From NCBI GenBank assembly GCA_036268995.1, contig DATATB010000058.1:1-64000 (forward strand): DNA of 64,000 nucleotides, in the 5' to 3' direction. Position 1 is the stretch's first letter. Every line of letters begins with the position of its first letter. The notes under the pieces were generated by a model, which searched no databases, had not been told where the DNA came from, and was given only the letters and a program-made list of their open reading frames with translations. Positions 41,887 through 48,880 of this stretch are shown piece after piece. The DNA comes from DATATB01 sp036268995. GTDB taxonomy: Bacteria; Planctomycetota; Planctomycetia; Pirellulales; PNKZ01. The translations under genes and the position numbers were made by a program.

Positions 41887-42936
41887 TCAGCGCGGCTTGC
41901 GAGCGACCAGCGCAAAACAATGCACGCGCGTCGGCCGCACGGCTTCGAGCACGAGGCCTGCTGCGGCGAGCCAGGCGGTATATTCGGCGCGGCTGTAGGC
42001 ACGGCCTTCGGTGACCGAGAATAGCGCGGCGGAATAGAGAGCCACTTCGAGCGGACCATCGAGTGCGTCGTTCAGCAGCACGTCGTGCACAATCAGTAGG
42101 CCGCCGGGGGGCAACTTCGCGGCACAGCGGGCTACTAGCTTTCGGCAATCGGGCGTGTCCCAGTCGTGCAGGATATTGCTCAACAGACACACGTCGGCCG
42201 CCGGCACTGGATCGGAAAACATTTCGCCGGCCTGGCATTCGAGGCGCTCGGCCACGCCGTAGTCAGCAGCCATTTCGCGCGCCACCGCCAGCACGTGCGG
42301 ACGGTCCCAGACGATGGCTCGCAAGCCCGGGTGGCGCTGGAGCCAGGCGATGCTGTACAAGCCGGTGCCGCCGCCGACGTCGAGCAGGCAGCGGGCGTCG
42401 TCCAAGGGCACCGCCTCGGCCAGCGCCGGCGCGACATTCTTGGCCCGACCCGCCAAGGCGAGGGTCAAGCGCCGGGCGGCTTGCTGTTGTTCCATGGCCG
42501 AGTCGAGGTCGGGCCGAAAGATGAAGGCGGCGCCTGGTTCGTCTTTGCCCGCCGCCGCTGGCCGGTTGCTACGCAGCCGCTGGATCATTTCGAGCACGCC
42601 GGGGCTTTCGGCCGCCAGCCCCAAGTAACCGCTGACATCGTGCGGCGCGCCGGGCACCAGGTGCGCGCGGGCCAGGTCCGTGAGCGCCAGCGCGCCCGAT
42701 GGCCGGGTTGTCAGCAACCCCATCGCCCGCAGGGCCGTGAACAAAACCGTCTGCGGCCGCTCGGCGAGTCCGAGCTGAATGCCCAACTCTTGGGGGAGCA
42801 ATTCGGCACGTGCCAGCCGGCCGAAGAGATCGAAATGAGCCGCCGCGGCCACGAGCAACTCCGTGCCGAGATTGCCGCGGAACCAATCGAAAATGGGCGT
42901 CGGGTCCGTGGCCGGCGATAATAATCGCGATGTCAT
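41887..42936 (-). CDS. Acetylserotonin O-methyltransferase-family enzyme
   Basis: A 349-residue protein with an N-terminal dimerisation helix domain (about 1-100: FDLFGRLARAELLPQELGIQ) and a SAM domain: motif I CLLDVGGGTGLYSIAWL (about 188), VWDRPHVLAVA, and ILHDWDTPDCRKLVARCA with the catalytic-type His of HDW. Relatives methylate hydroxyls of small aromatic or polyketide compounds (plant COMT, hydroxyneurosporene methyltransferase). No biosynthetic genes are adjacent, so the substrate is unknown. No signal peptide. Confidence 0.88.
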   Translation of the reverse strand: MTSRLLSPATDPTPIFDWFRGNLGTELLVAAAAHFDLFGRLARAELLPQELGIQLGLAERPQTVLFTALRAMGLLTTRPSGALALTDLARAHLVPGAPHDVSGYLGLAAESPGVLEMIQRLRSNRPAAAGKDEPGAAFIFRPDLDSAMEQQQAARRLTLALAGRAKNVAPALAEAVPLDDARCLLDVGGGTGLYSIAWLQRHPGLRAIVWDRPHVLAVAREMAADYGVAERLECQAGEMFSDPVPAADVCLLSNILHDWDTPDCRKLVARCAAKLPPGGLLIVHDVLLNDALDGPLEVALYSAALFSVTEGRAYSRAEYTAWLAAAGLVLEAVRPTRVHCFALVARKPR

Positions 42937-43262
42937 AAGCGTCTCACGAGGGTCGGCATGATGTTGGTGTTGGTGTCCAGGCGGCTCAGTCTGGCCATCG
43001 TATCGGATTGCAGTCGCGGTTTCTGCGGGTCAAAAATAGCGGCGGGCGACGGATCAATGATCCGCCAGGTTGTTCGCTTGCTGGCCGCGCCGGCGCGAGC
43101 CGCAGCAAGGACGAAAGGCACGAGGTTTCAGTCAATTCGAACCGACCGAGTGGAACCGCCGAAGTTTGGCATGCAAACTGCGGTCACATCGTCGCTACGC
43201 GGAATTGTGCCGCGCGACGACGGGGGAGTGATGCGAACATCTTTTCGAAGGAGCGCTAGATC
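42937..43262. other. 326-bp intergenic region upstream of the ElaB-like gene
   Basis: No open gene is supported. It contains a sigma-54-like site (43166-43182) and, just before the next start, a GAAGGAG Shine-Dalgarno (about 43247-43253). The remainder shows no repeat known from elsewhere in the window. Confidence 0.5.
43166..43182 (+). promoter_or_regulatory. Possible sigma-54 promoter
   Basis: TTGGCATGCAAACTGCG has the invariant GG and GC at the correct 10-base spacing for a -24/-12 promoter, with mismatches at four less conserved positions. It lies about 80 bp before the ElaB-like gene. No sigma-54 activator gene is nearby, so this is tentative. Confidence 0.25.
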
Positions 43263-43562
43263 ATGGCAAGTGCAATGAACCGAGTTACCGATACGTTGCG
43301 GTCGCAGGCGTCGGGCGTGCGTGAAACGGCCGAAGCGGCGCGCGAGCAACTGCACGCGATGGGACACCAAGCGCGCGAAGTCGCAAATGACGCACTGGAC
43401 CAGGCACGCGAGTCGGCGGAAGAACTGTATGAGCAAGGCCGCGAGCGGATGAGCGGCGCGGTCAATTCCGTCGAGCAATGTATTCGCGATCAGCCATTGC
43501 GGTCGCTGCTGGTGGCCGCCGGCATCGGCTGCCTGCTGGGAGCCATCTGGGTGCGGCGCTGA
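43263..43562 (+). CDS. ElaB/YqjD (DUF883)-like ribosome- or membrane-associated protein
   Basis: A 99-residue protein. Residues 1-75 are a charged amphipathic helix (RETAEAAREQLHAMGHQARE, ANDALDQARESAEELYEQG), then a C-terminal hydrophobic anchor (SLLVAAGIGCLLGAIWVRR). This is the DUF883 layout, tail-anchored stress proteins that in E. coli tie inactive ribosomes to the membrane. A GAAGGAG Shine-Dalgarno precedes the ATG. A palindromic repeat that could terminate the transcript lies just downstream. Confidence 0.82.
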   Translation: MASAMNRVTDTLRSQASGVRETAEAAREQLHAMGHQAREVANDALDQARESAEELYEQGRERMSGAVNSVEQCIRDQPLRSLLVAAGIGCLLGAIWVRR

Positions 43563-43575
43563 ACGAATCGTTCGG

Positions 43576-43653
43576 AGGTGCCGCGAGCCGAGCGGCACTT
43601 ATGAAATAGAGAGCGCTGCTATAGGCCCGGCTCGGCTCGCCGGGCCTACTTTT
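43576..43653. repeat. Double-palindrome element (copy 1), possible terminator
   Basis: It holds two hairpins: GTGCCGCGAGCCGAGCGGCAC (43578-43598) and the perfect-arm palindrome TAGGCCCGGCTCGGCTCGCC then GGGCCTA (43622-43648), followed by CTTTTT. The same pair occurs in opposite orientation at 63647-63761. The second hairpin plus T-run could terminate the ElaB-like gene. Confidence 0.8.
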
Positions 43654-43756
43654 TGCGCCGAGCGGGGCCGACCAGATCCATGATGACGACGCTGTCCGGC
43701 ATGAGAAATGCCCTCTTGCTCTGGGGGAGCAGAGTTCAGGACGAAAGGACGCCACT

Positions 43757-44017
43757 ATGCAAGACTCCGTGGAATTCATTGGCGGGCCCTACGACGGTTA
43801 TCGCCATCAATTGAACTGCATGCCCGCGGGCATTTTCGAGCAAGCCGCATTGCCGGTGAGCGAGAACTTAATTCGCGCGGTGAATGGCGAGAATCATGGG
43901 CCGCTGCTGCCTTGCCATCGTGTTGCCGTCTATCGGCTGCACCAGGCGCAGGAGGAGTGGAAGTACCGCTTCATTGGTGAAATGCCCACTGAAAACGCTG
44001 GCGGCGCGTTACAATAG
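43757..44017 (+). CDS. Small protein of unknown function (EFIGGPYDGY motif)
   Basis: An 86-residue protein. The N-terminal VEFIGGPYDGYRHQLNC resembles the opening of small conserved proteins, some phage-related, that begin with an IGGPxDG phrase. The C-terminal YRLHQAQEEWKYRFIGEM is typical of the same short beta-type domain. No export signal. It is followed 34 bp downstream by the hemerythrin-like gene. The function is not known. Confidence 0.65.
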   Translation: MQDSVEFIGGPYDGYRHQLNCMPAGIFEQAALPVSENLIRAVNGENHGPLLPCHRVAVYRLHQAQEEWKYRFIGEMPTENAGGALQ

Positions 44018-44051
44018 AGTTGGTTTGTGCCGTCGACCGCAAAGGGGCCAT

Positions 44052-44501
44052 ATGACCAGCCTGGCTCATCAGACGCTCGTCGAGCATCAGATTCTCGAGC
44101 ATGTGAAAGATGCCTTGCGATTGACGCTCGAGATGAAAGTCTCGAGTTCGTCGCTAGCGCGTAAGCTTTCGAGCGTGCGCTTCATGGCGCAATCCTTCGA
44201 GCGGCATCTCAATCGGCTATTAATTTTGGAAGAAGACGGCGGCTACATGGAAATGGTGCGTGAGCGCCGGCCGCAACTCATTGATGAAGCCACACGCTTG
44301 CGGCACGAACATGGCGAGCTGCGCGAACTGTTGGCCGGCATTAAGCAGGGGCTCGATGGCCTGGCCGACGGCGACGAAGAGCGCTTTCATGGCACCTGCC
44401 ACAAGTTGCGCGACCTGCTGGACCGTCTGGACGAACACGACGCTCGCGAGATCAACCTGCTCGAGCAGGTGTTGATCGATACGGCCGCACCGGCGGGATG
44501 A
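44052..44501 (+). CDS. Hemerythrin-like four-helix protein
   Basis: A 149-residue protein. AAAGGGG just upstream of ATG 44052 serves as Shine-Dalgarno; longer frames overlap the previous gene. Helices carry His/Glu placed as in HHE-type hemerythrins: EHQILEHVKDAL (about 11-22), SFERHLNRLLILEEDGG (about 55-71), LRHEHGELRELL (about 90) and LDEHDAREINLLEQVL (about 128-143). Such proteins bind a diiron centre and sense or carry O2, NO or iron. The ligand set looks nearly complete, but diiron binding is an inference. Confidence 0.72.
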   Translation: MTSLAHQTLVEHQILEHVKDALRLTLEMKVSSSSLARKLSSVRFMAQSFERHLNRLLILEEDGGYMEMVRERRPQLIDEATRLRHEHGELRELLAGIKQGLDGLADGDEERFHGTCHKLRDLLDRLDEHDAREINLLEQVLIDTAAPAG

Positions 44502-44590
44502 CCGGCTGACGGCGAGTCGCCGCCTTTGGATCATCGAGCGGACTGGTCACCGCCCGTCTCAAGCATCTGCGGTTTCAAGCAGCCGCCGTC

Positions 44591-44824
44591 TCAATCGGCG
44601 GCGCCACTGTTCGCGTGGCTGGCAATTTCCAAGAGCTGATCGGCCCGGCGCAAGAGGTCCAGGCCCGAATCTGGAGGCGGCGGTTCGCCGCTTTGGGGAT
44701 CGCTGGCCACGAGCCGGCCATGGCAATGCTGGCACACGACCCGATGACCCAAGTAGGACACCCGGATGCGCAGTCGGCGTCCGCACGTCGGGCATTCCTG
44801 GATGTAATACACGGCGTTCGACAT
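44591..44824 (-). CDS. Small zinc-ribbon protein
   Basis: A 77-residue protein preceded by AGGGAGG as Shine-Dalgarno. Two Cys pairs, CPTCG (about 11-15) and CQHCH (about 31-35), are separated by RRLRIRVSYLGHRVV, a classic zinc ribbon. The remaining 40 residues form an acidic/helical tail (DSGLDLLRRADQLLEIASH). It may bind nucleic acid or a protein partner. It is convergent with the hemerythrin-like gene. Confidence 0.8.
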   Translation of the reverse strand: MSNAVYYIQECPTCGRRLRIRVSYLGHRVVCQHCHGRLVASDPQSGEPPPPDSGLDLLRRADQLLEIASHANSGAAD

Positions 44825-45426
44825 ACGGAACCCTCCCTTACCCCACGCGTCGCTGTCGCCGGCGGCGCCACGGCTTCTGGCGATTCCGAAAACCCAATTG
44901 CAGCTTTAGAAGTGCTTCTGAGAATGCTTGTGAACAACGCTAGCAAGCCAAGTAGGCCGTTGGGCGGTTGTTCAACAGGCCGGATCAGTAACATCCGGCG
45001 GTAGAAGGCTGACGTAGCCAGCAGTATTCACCTCGCCATGAGTGGCGGAAGGTCATGGTACGCCTGCCGACGATTTCAAGTCAATCAAATTCCGGCGCTA
45101 TCCCACAGACACTTACAACGAGGAATTTTGGACAGAAGGGCGCGAAGAACGCGAAGGAGTTTAGGAGACAGGACTTAGGTAAAGGACCGGCAGGGCCGGC
45201 GCGCCACACTTTCAGAGTTTGCGACCACTGCGATCCACCCGTAAGGGTTGATAGCATGTTGAGTGCAATCGGCTTGCGGAAGCGAAACCGGATTTTCGCC
45301 AGAAAAGGTCAAACCCGCACGCCGGGTCTTGCCGATACATACGCTCATGCCAGGGTGGGCTCGGCATGACTGCCTGCGATGGTAGTTGCGCCGCTTAAAA
45401 CCTCCGCCAAAGTAAGGAAGCTCAAC
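44825..45426. other. 602-bp region without a supported gene
   Basis: It lies between a minus-strand and a plus-strand gene, so both promoters should be here. 45124-45165 (TTTTGGACAGAAGGGCGCGA then AGAACGCGAAGGAG) is a degraded copy of the long inverted-repeat family at 25914. Short open frames through it have no credible product. AAAGTAAGGAAG just before 45427 gives the Shine-Dalgarno of the next gene. Confidence 0.5.
45124..45165. repeat. Fragment of the GAACAGAAG...GCGAAG repeat family
   Basis: GGACAGAAGGGCGCGAAGAA then CGCGAAGGAGTTTAGG resembles the purine-rich left arm at 25955-25980. It is a degraded single arm with no partner arm nearby. Confidence 0.5.
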
Positions 45427-45669
45427 ATGGCCAGGAGCCGTTTGCGGATTTATTACGGACCGGAAAAAGCTTGCACCACGGTCGACAAGCCCTCGGGCGA
45501 GGGCAAAGCCGTCCGCGTCCCCCTGGGCGAAATCATGCCGCTGTTGGCCGACGCGGTGCAAAGCCAGCGTACCTGGCTGCGGGACTTCGAAGACGACGAA
45601 ATCACGATTTCGGCCGATCTGTACGAAGTGATTCTGGCCTACCAGCACTGCCGGCGGCCCAGCGCCTGA
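45427..45669 (+). CDS. Small conserved-type protein of unknown function
   Basis: An 80-residue protein. The Met at 45427 is preferred (AAGGAAG upstream) over the longer reading from 45379. It reads MARSRLRIYYGPEKA, then VRVPLGEIMPLLADAVQ, and RTWLRDFEDDEITISADLYE, a mixed alpha/beta small domain with no signal or metal motif. It has its own intrinsic terminator 42 bp downstream, indicating a real single-gene transcript. Confidence 0.75.
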   Translation: MARSRLRIYYGPEKACTTVDKPSGEGKAVRVPLGEIMPLLADAVQSQRTWLRDFEDDEITISADLYEVILAYQHCRRPSA

Positions 45670-45710
45670 GGCCCGGCTGCTACCGCCCGAATCCGATCGC
45701 ACGCAATTCG

Positions 45711-45739
45711 AACCCGGCTTTATCGCCGGGTTTTCTTTT
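45711..45739 (+). terminator. Rho-independent terminator
   Basis: Stem AACCCGGC (45711-45718) pairs with GCCGGGTT (45725-45732) over a TTTATC loop, followed by TTCTTTT. It ends the transcript of the gene at 45427. It also lies just past the stop of the convergent gene at 45756. Confidence 0.85.
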
Positions 45740-45755
45740 GCGCCGCAGCGGGTGG

Positions 45756-46688
45756 CTACTTGTTTTCAGGGACTGCCACGTACCCCGGCTCGCCAGGTCC
45801 GGGCAGCAATCGCCACCTCATTTTCGCACGGGTGCGAATGCGGGTGGCGGCGATTCCGACCGTCATCGTGCCCTCGAGGCGCGATTGCTCCGTCACCGAG
45901 AGTATCCGGCCGGCGGTGGTGTCGAATTGAAGCGAACCCTTTCCGGCGAACTTGTCCAGCACGTACTTAGTGGTAGCTCCTGGATCGTCGACGAGTTGCG
46001 CGCTGGACGAGATGCGGAACTCGGCAATTGTCTGTCCGTCCCGAACCTGTTGATCTGTATACTCGAAAGTTCGTGTGCGTCTCATCGTAGCGAACGACCA
46101 GAGCGACCATTCGGTTTCCTTGCTCCACGGTTGGGTGCGGCAAGTGTCATCGGTCGGAAGGGGAAAACTGGGCGTCTGGAGCTGCATCCACCGGCCGAAT
46201 GAGGCGCTCAATTCGCCGGGCTCATGCGCTTCGATCGCTTGTTCAAGCCGGCTGGGTAGCGTCACGTCGCTCGTGCGGCCATGCGGCGACATGCAAAAGG
46301 AAAACTTGAGGCCCGCCAGAACCGCGGTGCGTTTTCGCGTTTTTTTCGAGTCGAGTTCACGCGTTCCCTTTGAGTCTGTGTTCGATTCCTGCACGCGTTC
46401 GATGGTTTCGGTGATGGTCGCCATGCCATCGTGATCGACCTCCTCGACGTACCAACGAATATCGACCGTGCGCTTCGTGTCCAGAAGCGGATAGGTCAAC
46501 TCGCCCTCAACGCGGCGAGTATCCGTTTCCTGGATCGCCTGATAGCGCAGCGTCTGGCCGCGCGTGAATTTCCAGCGGACCGCCGGCGCCGGACTGGCCA
46601 GGGCCGACGAACCTGTCGACTGGGCGCTGGCGCCGCCGGCGGCGATCGCCCAACAGGCGAGCATGAAGATTGTAGCGCGGAATTGCAT
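45756..46688 (-). CDS. Exported protein, possibly DUF6263-like
   Basis: A 310-residue protein from Met 46688, which begins a signal peptide (ATIFMLACWAIAAGGASA). The mature part is beta-rich: VRWKFTRGQTLRYQAIQETD, VDIRWYVEEVDHDGMATITE, TIERVQ, and a final KGSLQFDTTAGRILSVTEQS. The opening G-x-x-x-x-Y and the repeated two-strand pattern resemble DUF6263 proteins common in planctomycetes, but I hold this assignment loosely. Likely periplasmic. Confidence 0.65.
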   Translation of the reverse strand: MQFRATIFMLACWAIAAGGASAQSTGSSALASPAPAVRWKFTRGQTLRYQAIQETDTRRVEGELTYPLLDTKRTVDIRWYVEEVDHDGMATITETIERVQESNTDSKGTRELDSKKTRKRTAVLAGLKFSFCMSPHGRTSDVTLPSRLEQAIEAHEPGELSASFGRWMQLQTPSFPLPTDDTCRTQPWSKETEWSLWSFATMRRTRTFEYTDQQVRDGQTIAEFRISSSAQLVDDPGATTKYVLDKFAGKGSLQFDTTAGRILSVTEQSRLEGTMTVGIAATRIRTRAKMRWRLLPGPGEPGYVAVPENK

Positions 46689-47123
46689 ACTATCGGGCCT
46701 TTGATCGGCGCAATTTCTGTTCAAAAGCCCCGCATTGTTCTACCGTGTGCGGCAAGCGCCCGCAAAGCCCGGGTGCTCACACGCTGCTCATAAAGGCTCG
46801 TCCGCGGACTGCCAGGGCCGGAAAGAACGGGAAAAGCGCTTTTGCCGGGCCGATTTCGGCGGGGGATGGCCGCTTCGTATTAGGCCTGGGAAGATATAAT
46901 GGCCTTTGGCGGTCCGACGCGAAGGCGATCTTTCCTGGCACGAGGCCGGGACGCCCAGGTTCGTGCGAGCCGCAACCGATCGGCTGGCGATCGACCGAAA
47001 AACGACTTCTCGATCACTCCCTCTCCCCTTGCGGGAGAGGGCAGGGCGAGAGGGGCAGTAAAGAGTATTTTTCGGTCGATCCCGTAAAGCCGGCCGTGGT
47101 CCGTCACGCCACCGAGGCCTTGT
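46689..47123. other. 435-bp divergent intergenic region
   Basis: No gene is supported. It contains a family A repeat at 46989-47081. A TATAAT near 46895 has no good -35 partner. The region must hold the promoters of the exported protein (minus) and the LOG-family gene (plus). Confidence 0.5.
46989..47081. repeat. Dispersed repeat, family A (copy 2)
   Basis: A 93-bp element bounded by GATCGACCGAAAAA and TTTTTCGGTCGATC (14-bp perfect terminal inverted repeats). The centre CTCTCCCCTTGCGGGAGAGG is in the opposite orientation to the copies at 17176 and 58392. Confidence 0.9.
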
Positions 47124-48221
47124 GTGAGTAACTCTGATTCGTTTCCGCCTTCTTCCCCCTCCGACCTTCCTCTTTCGACCGACGCGACGCAGGCCCAGCC
47201 CGACCCGCGCGACAAGCTGATGGAAGGGCTCGACCAGGATCACGTGAGTGACCTGATCGCCCTGATTCGCGAGTCGGCCGACAAGCTGGCCCGCGACCAG
47301 ACCAGCCGCGGCGATCTGAAGATTCTCAGCCGCACGCTGCGCGAGCTGCGCTACGCGTTCAAGGTGTTTTCGCCGTATCGCACGCGACGCAAGGTCACCG
47401 TGTTTGGCTCGGCCCGCACCAAGGCCGACGAGCCCACGTTCAAGCAGGCCGTCGAGTTTGGCCGGGCGATGGCCGCCCAGCATTGGCTGGTGGTCACCGG
47501 TGCGGCCAGCGGCATCATGGAAGCCGGCCACCTGGGGGCGGGCCGCGAAAACTCGATGGGCTTGAACATCATGCTGCCCTTCGAGCAGGACTCGAACCCG
47601 GTGATCGCCGGCGATCCGAAGCTCGTACACATGAAATACTTCTTCACGCGCAAGCTGATGTTCGTCAAAGAGTGCGACGCGGTCTGCCTGCTGCCTGGCG
47701 GATTCGGCACGCTGGACGAAGGGCTCGAGGTGCTCACGCTGTTGCAGACCGGCAAGCGCGACATGGTGCCGGTCGTGTTTCTCGACGAGCCGGGAGGCGA
47801 GTTCTGGCAGGACTGGCAGAAGTTCGTGCAGCGGCGGCTGCTGGGGCACCGCATGATCGGGCCCGAGGATCTTTCGCTGTACAAGCTGACCGACAGCGTA
47901 TCGCAGGCCGTGGACGAGGTGCTCAGCTTTTATCGCGTGTATCACAGCATGCGCTACGTGCGCAACAAGCTCGTGCTGCGATTGCAGGCGCCGCCCAGCG
48001 ACGAGCAAATGGAGCATTTGCGGACCAAATTTCACGACATTCTGACCGAAGGCGACTTCCACCTCAGCGGCCCGCTGCCCGAGGAACGGCAGGAGACCGA
48101 GCTGACCCGCTTTGCGCGGCTCGCCTTCCGCTTCAATCGCCGCAGTCTCGGCCGGCTGCGGCAGTTGATCGATTATCTGAACCAGACGACGGTGATAGCA
48201 ACTCAGGCGGAAGCCGAGTAG
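47124..48221 (+). CDS. LOG family protein (TIGR00730-type Rossmann fold)
   Basis: A 365-residue protein with a GTG start. A Ser/Pro-rich N-terminal extension of about 90 residues precedes the fold: VTVFGSARTKADEPTFKQAV, VTGAASGIMEAGHLGAG, MKYFFTRKLMFVKECDAVC and the nucleotide motif PGGFGTLDE (about 192-200). LOG proteins act as cytokinin-type phosphoribohydrolases on nucleoside monophosphates or as nucleosidases; many annotated as lysine decarboxylases are not. The extra N- and C-terminal helices (total 365 against about 190 residues) place it in the longer branch. Confidence 0.88.
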   Translation: MSNSDSFPPSSPSDLPLSTDATQAQPDPRDKLMEGLDQDHVSDLIALIRESADKLARDQTSRGDLKILSRTLRELRYAFKVFSPYRTRRKVTVFGSARTKADEPTFKQAVEFGRAMAAQHWLVVTGAASGIMEAGHLGAGRENSMGLNIMLPFEQDSNPVIAGDPKLVHMKYFFTRKLMFVKECDAVCLLPGGFGTLDEGLEVLTLLQTGKRDMVPVVFLDEPGGEFWQDWQKFVQRRLLGHRMIGPEDLSLYKLTDSVSQAVDEVLSFYRVYHSMRYVRNKLVLRLQAPPSDEQMEHLRTKFHDILTEGDFHLSGPLPEERQETELTRFARLAFRFNRRSLGRLRQLIDYLNQTTVIATQAEAE

Positions 48222-48319
48222 CAAGCTGAGGCATGCGCGCCGCAACGGTTTTGCTAAGATGCCGGGCCGGACGAAGCTCGCGTGCTTTGGAAGACACCCG
48301 TCGACAGGGCCCTACCGAC

Positions 48320-48715
48320 ATGCCCAAATACGCCACGGCCGGCATCAGCCTTCTCTGCTGCTTGATTTGCGGATGCGCGCTGCACCAAAAAAAGTCCCTT
48401 TGGATCGAGCCGGTCGGCGAAAAGCACGCCCTACACGCGGCGATTCGCCCCGGCAGCACAGTCGAACTGGCAACCAGCGTGATGAGGGACCGGGGCTATG
48501 ACGTTGAGCTAGTACGCGACGGCGAATTCGTCGAAGGGGGCAACATTGTCGGCGGCCCTCCGGCGTCGGCGTATATCAAGCACGCCGACTTCTTAAAGTG
48601 CACCAAAACGCAACCGCTGGAGCCCGAGCTTTCGCAACTGCTCGACGTGGCAATCGTGGTCAAGGACGGCGCGACGGACGACATTCTGCTGAACTCGTTC
48701 ACCGATCGGCCATGA
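48320..48715 (+). CDS. Small lipoprotein of unknown function
   Basis: A 131-residue protein from Met 48320 with a lipobox LICGC (ISLLCCLICGCALHQKK), so the mature N-terminus is a lipidated Cys at about residue 22. A compact mixed domain follows: SLWIEPVGEKHALHAAIRPG, VMRDRGYDVELVRDGEFVEG and a final VVKDGATDDILLNSFTDRP. Its stop codon lies in the first of two 28-bp direct repeats that bracket a CACCGTAG element, and the second repeat is the end of hemG. In the inferred ancestral state this gene and hemG overlapped tail to tail. Confidence 0.72.
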   Translation: MPKYATAGISLLCCLICGCALHQKKSLWIEPVGEKHALHAAIRPGSTVELATSVMRDRGYDVELVRDGEFVEGGNIVGGPPASAYIKHADFLKCTKTQPLEPELSQLLDVAIVVKDGATDDILLNSFTDRP

Positions 48716-48738
48716 GCCGCTCGGCGGCTTGCTGGCCG
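48711..48738. repeat. 28-bp direct repeat, left copy
   Basis: It begins CATGAGCCGCTCGGCGGCTT and is identical to 48891-48918. It is a duplicated piece of the hemG 3' end and contains the lipoprotein stop codon. Confidence 0.92.
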
Positions 48739-48770
48739 GAGGGGCGGGCGGCGTGGACTGCGTGCGCACT

Positions 48771-48880
48771 CGTCACCGTAGCCATCCCGCTCCGCCGGGA
48801 TGGAGGGCGTTACCGAGAACCGCTCCCAGGCGGCAGCCCGACTTGCTGCGTCTCGGCGGAGCGAGACGCCTACGGTGACG
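48771..48880. repeat. CACCGTAG family element (copy 3), between 28-bp direct repeats
   Basis: A 110-bp copy with 11-bp perfect terminal inverted repeats CGTCACCGTAG / CTACGGTGACG. Its right end supplies the last three residues and TAG stop of hemG. It lies within a 152-bp segment (48739-48890) bracketed by the perfect direct repeats 48711-48738 and 48891-48918. Confidence 0.9.

Noticed and set aside
45055..45369. A 104-codon plus-strand frame in the 602-bp gap
   Set aside because: It passes through a degraded dispersed repeat, has no ribosome-binding site and no recognisable pattern.
46895..46900. TATAAT as a -10 box
   Set aside because: No acceptable -35 at 16-18 bp, and the next start is more than 200 bp away beyond a repeat element.
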